From Stramonita haemastoma (taxonomy: Eukaryota; Mollusca; Gastropoda; Neogastropoda; Muricidae), in contig CM060323.1 in NCBI GenBank assembly GCA_030674155.1, positions 40,207,637 to 40,271,636 of the forward strand: a stretch of DNA of 64,000 nt. Direction: 5' to 3'. Under the pieces are notes generated by a model, which ran no database searches, was not told where the DNA came from, and was given only the letters and a program-made list of their open reading frames with translations. The translations under genes were made by a program, and so were the position numbers. How positions within the stretch are numbered: the first letter of the stretch is position 1; every line of letters starts with the position of its first letter. This document shows, piece by piece, positions 43,180 to 54,545 of the stretch.

Positions 43180-45361
43180 ATGCCGAGTTTCAGTGTGTCC
43201 AGAACACCTTTGGATGAAATGATGGAGAGGATTGTTGAAGACCAGCAAGAGAATTTCATGGATAGAACCTCACAGGAAGAAGAGACTTCCCAAACATCAG
43301 AAGTTTCCACTTGTTCCAAACAGTCTGAAGTACAGGAAGAAGGCAAGATTTCACAAAAGAAATCCAAGGACTGCAAGTTTCACGATGTTTTATGCAGCAT
43401 GTTTGGAGTCGGTCCAATCACAGATGAAAATGTCAGGTGTAGCATAGACAAACTGCCTGGACATGAAAAACAGCTTGAAAATACAGACTACATACCACTG
43501 TCTTGCCCTCTTATGCAAAGCACTAGAGAAGATATGTTATCTGAAAAAGACAAATCTTTCCTGAAATTCTTGGATGACATGCAGAATCTGACAACCAAGG
43601 ACAGTCCATATGCTGCGCTGAAACGACATTCTGAACATCAGGATTATATTCCCAAAGAAAAAAAGGTACTGTATGAAACTGAAGAGAATACGTCCTATGA
43701 ACAAATGCAGACCAGTAATGCACTGACATTGCAAGCCTTACTGAGTAGTCAGGAATCTGAGCATCAGACCTTTTTTGATTTCAGTGATTTTGGAGAGAAG
43801 GGTATCACAGAGACACAACTGCTGTTTCCTTCACATTTGGATGACCCAAGAGGCATGGGGGGTGAAGGTACGTACCTGGAAGACCATTCTCACCAAAAAT
43901 ATATTAAAAATGTCATGGTATCAGGTAGCTGTGAAGCACTAGAAGAGAATGAAAGTGCTACGGATTTGGACAACAAGCTTGTAGACAATGTTCCCCTCTG
44001 TACAGAAAAGACTTTTGAAGATATCAAGAGTTCTCAGCCTCTACCACTTGAAAAAAGTTGTCTAGATCAAATTGTGCACAGAAAACTAGAGGAGGCCTAT
44101 AGTGCTGTCGATGTCACTGCAACTGAAACTGAAATGAAAATAGCCAGTGTTACCAACAGAACCCCGAAACGTGCATCATTAACCTACTTTGAAGGTGAAC
44201 ATGACTCTCCCAGTCAGCTGAAATATGACAAAGAAAATCAACTAAATCTTCAGCAGCCCGAAAACCAGTCTGTTCCAAATATTGACACTACCAGTCTGGA
44301 TACTGAGTATGCATATCCCCTGAAAAGAGAATGTGAACTAGAGCATGCAGATCAAATGAAATGCTCTACCATACACGATGATGAACAACATTTTGAAGAT
44401 GAACCAGCCAGAACTGAAATCAAGCCTGAAGATGAAAGCTTTGGCATGGGATCCACATCTGTCTCCCTGTCTTGCTCTGCAGAGCATGTTCAAGGAGCAA
44501 GAGGTCATGATACCAATGAGACTGAGAATGAAAATGCAGAAAATGTGGTAATGAACACATATGATGGAAACATTAGCATCACAAAAGCAGAGCATACCCT
44601 ACAAAGCCCTGAAATGGCAGAAAGAAATCATTCCACTCAAATGATTTTAGACTCTGAGTTTGAAGAGCAAAGTGTGATTGCATCACCAGACATTAAAACA
44701 TGCAGTGTGCTTGAAGAGCAACACAATGAACTTCCAACACCAGAAGACAAATCTAATGTTTCAAATGAGAATGCGGATGAAGCACAAAGCTCAGATAATC
44801 AGACTCAAGAAAATAGAAGTGTCACCAGTGAAGTAACAGAAAAATGTCCAGAAGATTCCTGGGAAATGCAAACACCATTTTGCAATGACCAGAACAGCGC
44901 TAAACTCCCAATTCAATGCAGCATGGATGCAGATGCTCTGATTGTTGGAGAAGCCAATCAGCCTGTTCAGAATCCCAGGCCAACACTTGCAGCCGGTGAA
45001 AACATGGGGACAGTGATCACACAGAAGCAGTGCAATCTATTTTTGCAGAAGCCTTTGACTATTCAGCAAGCATCAGAAACAACAATGCCAAGCATTGATG
45101 AAGACACTGAGAACAGATTTTGTCCACCAAGTTCACATACAATGACCCTACATGACGAGGAACAAGAATTTACACACAGAATTGATCATTTGAAGCCTAC
45201 AACTTCCCTCAAAAATAAGGAAATTGCCAGAATTTCAGACCAGCTGGTTCCAGACCAATCTTGCCTGGTTGTAGACCCCAGGGCAGTTTTCCAAGAAAAG
45301 AATTTTATCCAGCCTGGACTAGAGGAAAGTCTGTATGAAACAGAGGACAACAAACAGAAAG
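43180..45361 (+). CDS. Large exon of a RAD51AP-like gene (N-terminal/central part)
   Basis: An open frame of 727 codons from ATG 43180 runs into a good donor (AAAG, then GTAGGT) at 45361/45362; unspliced it would stop at 45376-45378. It is by far the longest non-transposon frame in the window. The peptide is strongly hydrophilic, rich in Glu, Ser, Thr, Gln and Asp, with no membrane segment or globular domain I can name, so it is probably disordered. A Lys-Glu-Asn (KEN) triplet, a known APC/C degradation signal, lies at residues 351-353. Joining to the next two exons is in phase and brings in a RAD51AP1/2-like C-terminal motif. The start is uncertain: the frame is open only from 43056, and an upstream ATG pair at 43152-43157 is in another frame, so an upstream exon with an acceptor near 43140 is possible. 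Confidence 0.65.
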
Positions 45362-46148
45362 GTAGGTATGGGTGTTAAAATGTCGATTATGTTAGACATG
45401 TATGAAAATGGACGATTCATTTCTAGCTGAGAGGTCTTTGCAGGGTTCACCCTAGTCTTACCAGTTGATTACAACACCATTTCAATCTTCTCTGCTAATG
45501 CATACAGCTTCTGAATCACATTCACTGGAATATACTACCCTTTTTGTCCCCCATAACACACAATCACACAATCACACATACACACACTCACTAACGCACA
45601 CATGCATGCACACACACACACACATTTGTGCATGCTTTAAAAATAGTTTAGTGGAGAGAGGGTGTCAATAGAAGCAGAATGCAAGAGGACCACAAAGTTC
45701 AGGGAAATAAAGCGGTTAATATCGGGTAATGTTTTCTCATAATTCAATTTTGATATGAGGATTTTCATTGTGTCTTTTGGTTTGTTCTGTTTAGATTAGA
45801 TTAAGTATATTTCTATTTGTTTACAACTGTTCTGATAGTCTGAAGCAGCTATAAAAAAGAATTACTGGCAAAATACAATATCAAGGAAACAGTAAAACAG
45901 CTGCCTTAGAATGTTACAAAATTAGCCCGCTTACATGTGGCATTTCCTCCTAGGGCATGAAAATTAAAGCTAAAAAAAGATTGAAAATATAAATCAAGAT
46001 GGTCACATATATATCCAATATAATTCTCTATTCGAATGCAGAAAAATATTATGAGTATTAAAAGAAATGATAACTCTTCTAGGCAATTTTCCATGACTTT
46101 TCTAGCTTGTGTAATGAAATTTTTCCACGATTGTCCTTCTTCATCTTA

Positions 46149-46208
<60 letters not shown>

Positions 46209-46212
46209 ATAG
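45362..46212 (+). other. Intron 1 of the RAD51AP-like gene
   Basis: GT...AG intron of 851 bp. It contains a small CA/GC tract at 45594-45624 and ends in a (GT)n tract (46151-46207) that almost touches the acceptor 'gcatag'. Confidence 0.55.
46151..46207 (+). repeat. (GT)n microsatellite at a 3' splice site
   Basis: A run of about 28 GT dinucleotides ends five bases upstream of the exon that starts at 46213. It occupies the place where a polypyrimidine tract is expected. Confidence 0.9.
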
Positions 46213-46299
46213 AAGCCAAGCTGCCATCTCCACAGTTTAAATGGAAATACAGACCATCTTGCGAGGCAGAGGATGAAGACCTAATCACTCCTGTTGAGG
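46213..46299 (+). CDS. Short exon 2 of the RAD51AP-like gene
   Basis: Acceptor 'gtgtgcatag' and donor (GTTGAG, then GTGAGG) bound an 87-bp exon. The incoming split codon (one base from 45361 plus AA) gives Glu, and the exon leaves one base (phase 1), so its length keeps the frame whether included or skipped. It encodes 'AKLPSPQFKWKYRPSCEAE' followed by an acidic Asp-Glu-Asp segment. The Phe-Lys-Trp-Lys-Tyr-Arg cluster stands out in an otherwise acidic protein and could be a short binding or nuclear-localisation segment; I know no exact match. Confidence 0.55.
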
Positions 46300-47099
46300 G
46301 TGAGGCTTTATTTTTCTTTTCTGATCTTCCTTGCACACTAACACATATCACAATCATGGAAAATACAAGTTCCATGTATCATTATTATTATTATCTCCAA
46401 TCACATTTCAAGACAATAAATACAATCATCATGTACAGAACTTACACAAAGGAGAAAGTATCTGAACTTTTGGTGTGCCAATGACTTGATTTCTTGAAAC
46501 AAGAACTGATTGTTCTTGTAAGCTTTCCATTGCTGGAAACCATTAACTTGTGTGTTACGAGTCTTGGTTCCCATATAGAACAGCAATCACATCACATAAC
46601 TAATGCTAAAATTCTCCATAACCTGTAACATGAAATTTTCTTTTGTACTGCCATGGTGGTATATTTCTTGACTTGGGCATGGAATTTGAAATTTGTATAA
46701 CAGGCAACTGAGGATCACAGGCTAAAGGCAAAATAATTCACTAAACACACAGGTGTGTGGTTTATTTAATTTCAAATTATTGTGACATTTTTTGATGGTC
46801 TATCAGCAGCCCAATGTGACACAAAGATGTAATTTAATTCAGCAACTCTGCTGTGGTAGCATTTTTAATTTTTGTAAGTAAAAGGCTTTAGAAAGCTTTT
46901 TTTTTTTCATTTTAAAGCATTCCGTTATCAAGACTTTCTAGCCATTTATTTGTCTACAGAACTCATAGAAAAAAAAAGAGAGAAAAAAAAGAGATGAACA
47001 CTTTTATAGCGGCATTACTTTTGATGGCTGCATTGTTCTGTATTATCTCCTCCCAAATCCCTTTTACACTCTGATGGGTTTTTCTGGTTATGATCACAC

Positions 47100-47285
47100 T
47101 GAGTTTGAATGGACTGGCCTAGTAGTTAGGGCATCAAGCTTAGGATCTGACAAACATTTAGGGCATGAGTTTGAATCTCCAATTAAGATGTTTGAGAGAA
47201 TTTTTATCCCCAGGGATTAACATAGTTCTGAACCATTTCCCCCAGTGCATACTTTGGATATGACTATAAGTTGAGGTCCTAAAAA
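47100..47285 (+). mobile_element. tRNA-derived SINE family B head
   Basis: Head 'ctggcctagtagttagggca', box-B-like 'catgagtttgaatctccaat' and a diverged body 'tggatatgactataagttga'. It is truncated at 3'. Confidence 0.6.
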
Positions 47286-47354
47286 GATCAAAATTAAAGC
47301 AAAAATATCACAAATTACGGTACACATTACGGTCCATCCATTTTCTGTAGAGGA

Positions 47355-47728
47355 TTATTCCTTTTTGCTCCTTGGCTAGAGCTCTGATGTTCACCTGTGG
47401 TGAAATTTTGCGTATGCAACTGTTTTTGCCCACCATGAAGGTAGCCGCATTCTGACTTTGGGATGTCTGCTGCATATATTTGTTTCCATAACCCATTGAA
47501 TGCTAACATGAATAACAGGATCTTTTATGTGCATATTTTATCTTTTGTATGTGTATATACATGAAGGGAATTAAGGCACTGACAGGTCTGCACCTGAAAT
47601 TGGCATGGGAGATTGTAAAAATCCCCATCCTTAATTTACCAGTCGCCGATGCCAAGGTTCGACCCCATAACTTCATGGACCTAAAGGACTGAAGTCGAAT
47701 GGTCTTAACCACTCAACTATAGGAAGAA
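47355..47728 (-). mobile_element. tRNA-derived SINE family A with the shared 3' module, minus strand
   Basis: On the minus strand 'gagtggttaagaccattcga' (box A) and 'gggtcgaaccttggcatcgg' (box B) are followed by 'cagtgccttaattcccttca'. The end is 'gtcagaatgcggctaccttc', 'atggtgggcaaaaacagttg' and 'gctctagccaaggagcaaaa'. It aligns end to end with 17541-17890. Confidence 0.75.
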
Positions 47729-48014
47729 CTCAGCAGTGGCCAGTGGCATGGATGTTGTGAGCATACCCAGCATGCTATTTTGACTTGAAAAAGGAATGGG
47801 CTCCAACAAGTTAAACTAGCTCAAGGCACACAACTACCTAAACAATTCAGTGCAGTACCCCAATAAGAGTTAAAAAAAAAAAAAAAAAAAAAGTCAAGTC
47901 AAACTAAGTTTTAATTTTTCATGACACAAAGTCACACAAAGTCTATTGAATTCATGTATATGTATATTGTGTTTATCATGGGTAAATGTATGTTTATAAA
48001 CTTACATGTTACAG

Positions 48015-48138
48015 AAATGGAGCCCGATGTGTTGGGCAACATACAGCCATTGCTGACCAGCCATTGCAGCAGAAGTATTCGCATTGGGCTGTCTCGGAAG
48101 CAGAGAGTTAAGCGGCTTCATAAGAATGTAACTGATTC
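48015..48138 (+). CDS. Exon 3 of the RAD51AP-like gene, with a RAD51-binding-like motif
   Basis: Acceptor 'catgttacag' precedes an open segment in matching phase (incoming one base plus AA gives Glu). It encodes Met-Glu-Pro-Asp..., then 'SRSIRIGLSRKQRVKRLHKN'. This resembles, from memory of the family, the conserved C-terminal RAD51-interacting motif of RAD51AP1 and RAD51AP2 (pattern R-x-G-L-S-R-x-x-R-V-K-x-L-H), which lies at the extreme C-terminus there. A donor-like site (GATTC, then GTATGT) follows at 48138/48139, leaving two bases of a Ser codon. A small last exon may follow outside the recognised region. Without splicing the frame ends at 48191-48193, just before a SINE. Expected role: partner of RAD51 in strand exchange, in the nucleus. 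Confidence 0.55.
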
Positions 48139-48193
48139 GTATGTCTTGTTTTCTGGTGATTTCTTTTTTAATGGAAATTTATTTCATCTATAG

Positions 48194-48445
48194 TCTTTCG
48201 GATGAGATTGTGAATGGTGGCCCTGTGTGCAAGCTCACACAGCACATCTTGCGCACACGATCTCGTGCTGATCGGAATGGATGACAAAGTAAAACAATTT
48301 GTTTTTTTAAAAGGCATGCACACAGGTGTCGTGTTTAGACACCACCCAGGAGGTTGGATTGCGGCTACCTTAATGGTAGGTAAATACAGTCGCATATGCG
48401 AAATCTCATCATTGGTGAACCTCAGAGCTCTAGCTGAGGAATGCA
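48194..48445 (+). mobile_element. SINE family B body plus shared 3' module
   Basis: It begins inside the family body ('agtctttcggatgagattg') with 'cagcacatcttgcgcacacg' and 'gaatggatgacaaagt'. It continues in the 3' module 'gtgtcgtgtttagacaccac', 'gcggctaccttaatggtagg', and 'cagagctctagctgaggaat'. Confidence 0.7.
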
Positions 48446-48449
48446 GAAA

Positions 48450-51400
48450 TAAAAGTAATTCTATGATAGTATCTTTAAACATAATTGGTGCCCCCAATCA
48501 AAAAAGAACATTACAAATTTTTTTTATCTACATAAACATACTTTTTATCTCATATGGCACTTCTTCCAGCCAAACATGTTCATCACATATCCAAAACTCA
48601 TCAGCCATTTCATTTTGAAAATATCCATATAATTTTGATTGTTTTCTTGTTTTATTTTCATAACCCCCCCCCCCCCCCCTTTCCGTGGATATATATTTCA
48701 GCATATACTAGGTTTATTTCATCTTGGGATACATTGGATTCACATTGTAAAACATAATTCATCTGAAACATCTTTGTATGCAATGAATCTCATTTTCAGT
48801 GTTTTGCTGAAATTTTTTTTTATTATAAAATATGTCTCAGTGTAAAATGTACCTTAAGACCATTACTACAGTAGCAGATTTTACTATTACATGTATTTAA
48901 GCTTTGGTAATTTCATAATATAAAAACTTCCAACTCTTCATTTATTTTCTACTTTGTTATCATATTCACTCAAGGATATGTGTATAATTTCCCCCCTTTT
49001 TTCAAGCTCACTTTTATACAATGCAATCAAATTGTATATTAGATAATTTTTTCAATGAACCCAATGTTTTTTTGTTGTGTATCAAATAAAAGAAAAACAT
49101 TTCTATCATTCAGTACATATTGCTGTACTATCATTGTTTTCATACAAATTCATTTAACCTAACCCTTTTTTGTGGCATTTCAAAAGCAGACTAATTTTCC
49201 CACTACCTTGTTGACTATTTCCAAGTTTATCAGTATGATTGAAATTCACCGTTGATATGTTTTGCCTTTCAGAGTGCTACAAGATTTAAGTTTCTGTTTC
49301 AAAACCTAATGTTAAAACTTGCTACATTTAAACTCTTTCATTAATCAGTGTTACAGTTGGTTTAGGGTTGTTTCTGTTTGACTGTTTTCATTGCCTCTTT
49401 ACGCCAATGTTTTGAAAATACTTTAAAGTTTGAATTAATTTTCAGCAAGTTAATGTTCAGCTTGGTTGACATCAGTAAAACAAGTTTAACTTTAATTTTT
49501 CATTTGAAAAGTATGTTAGGTTTTTAAAAAGTTTTTTTTTTTAAAGTAAGGTGGTTATTTTATAAACCAAACGAATATTAAGAATGAAGAGAGAAAAAGC
49601 TCTATGCCAATGTTTGTCAAGCACCCACGTAGAATTAAACTATTCACTTAAAAAATTAATCAGTCAGTTGCCTTTTATTCATAGTTGCTTCTTTTCAGAA
49701 GTTTCCACAAACATGTTTCACAGTATGCTGTATTAGCAAAACAGGACCAAAAAAGTGAAAACCTGTGACAGCATCATTTCAGTACTAACCAAAACCAGAA
49801 AACATGATTTAAGTCTGTTCTCAGTGGGCATAAACATCTGTCTGTTTGTTTAAAAAAAAATTGTTATGATGTATTACACCTTTTGAAAGAATTTAAAATA
49901 GTTTGAACAACTTGAGATATTTGCTTGTACTTTTCTGTCATTTCTTCAGTCTGATAGTATCTTTTTAAAATCTTATTTTTATTTATTTATTTATTTTTCT
50001 AATAATGTCTTTTGTTCTGCGACTTATGTGAAAACCAATGTCTGACTGATGAGTGTTTCTGAACTGATTCAAATGCATGGATCATTTTTACAAGCAAAAT
50101 AATCCAGTTACCAACTTTGTATCACGCAAAACTTTATTCCTAATGGAATAACTACAAGAAAAAAGTAGTAAAGAAAAAAACAACAACAAACAAAGCAACA
50201 CAAAACAAAGCATGTAAACAAACAACTAAAAACAATATGAAACCAGGCATGTTTGCAAAACTTTTTAGGTCTTGATAAATCATACATACATAAAAACAGA
50301 TCCAGTGGACATACACAATGGTACACTTATAAATGAACATAAATAACAGAGAGAACTTGTCATAACAATAACCACTTTTAGTTTGTACCAGCTGCTAGTA
50401 TTTTAGATTTCAAAATTTACCTCACACTGGTTTGTGTCTAGAGTTGTGAATTTGTAAGTATGATGCAACTGGATGAATATGCAAACAAATTAATATATAT
50501 ATATATATATAACCAACCAAACACTGATAGCATATCACAAATTTCAAGAGGCAATGTCCCCTTGTGCCATATTGAAACATTTTAGATCTGCAAACCACAC
50601 ACACACACAACACACACACACACACGCCTTGGGGCACACACTCAAATTGATATGGCTTGATGGAAAAAAGCAAATCGATGCTTACTCAATGTACCATCTG
50701 GAAATAAAATTTGATTGATTGATTGATTGATTGATATATACATGTATACAAGCTGCCACTTATAAAGCACATACAGATATATGTACACAGGCTTCCATAC
50801 ATACAGACACACACAATTTGCATAATTCTAACTCCTCTGTTGTAACTGGCACTGGGAGTGTCCCAGAGATCAGCACCATTTGCCAGCCATTAGTTTGCAG
50901 CAAAATGGCCACATTAGGTTAGTGCATTTTTAGTTTTCTGTTCTGTACTTTTGCTAATGACTTCCTTCGGATGAAACTGGAACTGAGTATGCCTGCCCTC
51001 CCTGTAAACCAGAAACTCTATAGCTTGTATGTTATATCTTCACTGACAGTGTTTATTCATGCACTCTAGCAAGTATGTTTACCTTGGGGTTAGAGCAATT
51101 CGTTTGAATTCTCAAGAAGACTCGCCATACAAGGTAAATCATCTTTCGTTTTATGTAATTACACATTCTCACAATACCTCTCAGTAAGTTTTCAAAAAGA
51201 CATAATTTCTGACTGAACACAGCCAAAAATGTGAAATATATTCTAACAGCCATCATTCATACTGAAACATTGGAAACCATTTTCTCTCTCTTTTTTTTTT
51301 GGTCATAAAATGTTTGTACATGGCACACTCAAAATATTTGTACACAAAATTATATAATTTCCATACAAAAGATACCTGAATTTGTAGGATCCATTCAACT

Positions 51401-51560
51401 TTTATTCAGTCTGCAAGCAGACTTCTGTCTTTCGAGCATCCATCTTGTTGCTAGACTAACTGGTCTCATGCTCTGCTTCAGGGACAGGCAGTGACACAGA
51501 CTTCCATGTAGAATTTCTTGATCCATAACATATTTTGATGTCTTGGATTTAGAATTACCC
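48450..51560. other. AT-rich DNA without recognised genes
   Basis: 48700-50100 is low in repeats and could include a 3' UTR or downstream intron of the RAD51AP-like gene; no strong signal fixes it. (TA)n at 50491-50509, a CA tract at 50597-50624, and (TTGA)n at 50709-50733 preceded by 'ctggaaataaaatt', a LINE/SINE-tail-like sequence. Confidence 0.45.
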
Positions 51561-51564
51561 TGTC

Positions 51565-51845
51565 TATGGAGACTGTGGCTGAGGGACAGACCGTTTGACT
51601 TTCATCTCTGCGGGGCCATTAAGTCGTGGGTTCAAATCTCAGTAGGGACATCTGATAATTAAAGGCACTGAGGGATCTGTCAGTGTCTCAATTCCCTTCA
51701 TGCATGCATGCAGATCAAAAACATATGTTACAGATCCTGTAATTGATGTTAGTGTTTCGGGGCTTTGGGAAACCAACACATGCAGCATACACCCTGTGCC
51801 TGGAGAGGGATAGGTTCCACCAGGTTTAAGTTGCCCCAGAGACAC
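51565..51845 (+). mobile_element. tRNA-derived SINE family A, plus strand
   Basis: The head 'actgtggctgagggacagac' and box B 'cgtgggttcaaatctcagta' precede 'ctcaattcccttcatg', 'cagatcctgtaattgatgtt' and 'tgttagtgtttcgggg', matching the 5' two thirds of the minus-strand copies. Its 3' end differs from theirs and resembles 47740-47870 instead. Confidence 0.65.
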
Positions 51846-52254
51846 GGCCTGAAACAGTCAGTGCAGTGCCCCAGCATCTCCTCAGGAAGTTCAGGGAGAG
51901 AGGAAAGGAGAGAGAGACATGATCTCTAAATTTACTGACCAAAAGTGGATAGCATATGTACTTTGATTGAGTGCAGACTAAATCTATAGAACCTACCAAA
52001 AAAAAGTTGTTTTGTCTCTGAGTTATACAAGTATTTACGATCATGAATTTGATTAAATTTTCAACATTTAAAAAAAAACACCATAGAATTTGATTATACA
52101 CAACAAATCAGAACAAACATTATTATGCCAAAAGATAAACTGATAAACAAAAAGCATTTAAAAATGCATCAATACAAATAAACTGAAGGCGATTGAACAT
52201 TCCTTTTCTACCCTGCCTTATGGTTGAAAATAACAAAGAAAATTTTTTTCTGGT

Positions 52255-52915
52255 GGTGGTTTACTTTCTGTGACATGCCGACCCTGCTCCAGAAACCCAC
52301 AGGGAGCTTATCAATGTTTGAACCTCAACACGTCAGTGTCACCCTTCAGAAAGGGGTCCTGAACTGTTGCTAGGTCACTTCAATGTGTTCAACAGTGCCT
52401 GCTCTCATACAACATGCACAGGACACTGCCTTAGCCCCCTACTGACAACAGCATCAGCTTAGTCATGGAGCCAGAGTGACTAAGAAAGACATCTGAGGTG
52501 GTGACCACATGATTGCTCCAACAACTGTCTGTCCTCCATGAATCCCTACTCACCACAGGCATGAAAAGTAGGAGAAACAAAATTTGAGGTCACCAAGAGA
52601 CCACAGCACCTGGGATCACATTTTCTTTTTACTGTATGTGAGTCAATGGCCAGGAGAAAGTATGAGGATGATATAATGAAAGTGCACTATCTTTGACACC
52701 ACTTGACAGGGGTGTATTCTGTTTATCACAATACACTCTGTCACAAACAAGATGGGTGCCAGAGGATGGAGAAACGTGCATCTGTAAAGTGGATGATGTT
52801 TGAATCGTGGTCCCTAGTGAGCCTATAGTAAACTTACTCAGGAAAGGAGCTATACAGTGTGAAAAAAACCCATTTCTCATGTGGGATTTGAACCTCCAAC
52901 CACTGCGCCCTGGCA
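52255..52915 (-). mobile_element. Family C repeat, old diverged copy, minus strand
   Basis: Shares in order with 21105-21966: 'gtgcctgctctcatacaaca', 'cacaggacactgccttagcc', 'gacaccacttgacaggg', 'catctgtaaagtggatgatg' and the tRNA-like end 'gggatttgaacctccaacca' / 'ctgcgccctggcagg'. Many substitutions mark it as older. Confidence 0.65.
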
Positions 52916-52919
52916 GGTA

Positions 52920-53970
52920 GTTGCCTCAAGAACCTTAACAGTACAAAGAATATGCCATGAGCTGTTTGTAGGCTGACCAGGTTATCTGATGTAGTTTGAT
53001 ATTGAATTTCAGGCAGTTTACACTTTTTTCAGCTTTGATATGGCATGCTGACTGAGCTACAAGTGGAACCAAGGATAAACATCTACGATATGCATTTAGT
53101 TAGAGCTGATAACACATCACAATTCTTGTCAAAAAATGAAATTAACAAATGTGAACATAAGAAGCATATATGTATATAAAAAATACTTGTGACAAAGCAT
53201 ATGATGCACATACAAAAAAATGATTATGCACGTACAAAAAATGATTATGCACAAACAAAACTTCGACCAAATATAACAGATCTATCAAACCTATGAGGAT
53301 AATTTTTTATATCAGCACAGGTGAACTAGCAAGGCAATAAATAACCAGGGAAGAGATAAAAGACTATCCACGCATGTATGCATACTCCCTCACACATATA
53401 CGTGTGTGTGTGCATGCACGCTCACACAACCACACACACAGAATGAAAAAAAAAAAAAGAGTAGAAAAAAGGCGATTTTGTTCAATTTCAGTTGGTATTG
53501 GTATAGTTCTAAAAAAGGTGGCATCACCACATTGAGTACTCTATATACATTACATAACATCTACCAAAAAAAAAAAAAAATCACTTTGTTGACATTTCAC
53601 CAGCTGTATTACCCAGTCTACTGGTGAAGCCTTGGATGCATGTTGGATTATTTTTTTTTCATTTATCTACATTTTCTTCAGTTACAGGATTTTTCCTGTG
53701 CATGTTTGACCTCTGCATGAAAAAGAAACACCCTAATCCCTAAAGGAGGCAGGATGGAAGAACTAGCGAACCTGTATACAATCTGCATTAAAGGGCAAAA
53801 TACCCAAACCAACCAAACCAGGCAGGCTAAAAAAACTAACAAGCATGCAGTGGTTGACCTGGGAGGTTGTACTACGCACCACAAAGATACAAAATGTGTT
53901 TACCTTGAATACTTTAAAAAAAAGTGTATTATTAAAAAGCCCAAATTTAAAACATGCAGACTCCCCAAAG
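52920..53970. other. AT-rich intergenic DNA, nothing recognised
   Basis: A-runs (53447-53458, 53565-53580) and a small CA tract near 53407-53442; no gene. Confidence 0.5.
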
Positions 53971-53974
53971 TTGA

Positions 53975-54065
53975 ACAAATGAGGCTACCTTAACGGAGGG
54001 TAAATGGTTGATTATGCAAAATCTTACCATTGGTGATCCTCATAGCACCAGCTGAGGAACAAAAC
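53975..54065 (+). mobile_element. SINE 3' module fragment, plus strand
   Basis: 'gaggctaccttaacggaggg', 'aaaatcttaccattggtgat' and 'cctcatagcaccagctgagg' match the 3' module of the SINE copies. A poly-C run (54090-54112) follows. Confidence 0.5.
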
Positions 54066-54184
54066 TTTAAAAAAAAACACCTCCATCAACCCCCCCCCCC
54101 CCCCCCCCCCCCCAAATAAAACCAAAACCAAACAAGAAACATGCAGATATCCCCTGAAGCCAAGAGCATTACTGCCTATATTGT

Positions 54185-54330
54185 GAGGTATTTGAAAACG
54201 GCCATACACCCTAACTTCTCATCCAGTGTGTACCGTCACAGTGATTCAGTGATTCCAAGGCGTGATGAGTCGGACAAGAGCGCACATTCTGGGCGACACC
54301 CAAGGTGGTAAAGCTGGGGAATGCCTGACA
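54185..54330 (-). repeat. Diverged third copy of the 11.4-kb duplicated repeat
   Basis: 'gagcgcacattctggg' and the flanking 'gagtcggacaa' and 'acacccaaggtgg' match, on the opposite strand, the 'cagaatgtgcgctctgactc' segment of 11391-11903. Confidence 0.4.
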
Positions 54331-54545
54331 ACTCCGCAACAACAAGCATGCAGACACCAGTATAGCAAAGACAGGTGCCAACCATGGGGATGGTGAACCC
54401 CCTCAGCTTCCATTCTACAACAAAAGGAGATGGGAACAGGCAAGACACATCCTGAGGCATGAGATTGATAAATCAGGTTGTTAAGGAAAAAAAATGTTGT
54501 AAAAAATTGTTCTTCATATGACACCAGAAGCAAAATAAACACAAA

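Larger units (their letters stand above)
46300..48014 (+). other. Intron 2 of the RAD51AP-like gene
   Basis: GT...AG intron of 1.7 kb containing SINE pieces at 47100-47285 (plus) and 47355-47728 (minus), and a poly-A run at 47872-47892. Confidence 0.5.

Noticed and set aside
43152..43215. Alternative start ATG-ATG for the RAD51AP-like gene
   Set aside because: It is in a different frame from the long exon and stops after about 20 codons; it could be a small upstream frame but not the main start.
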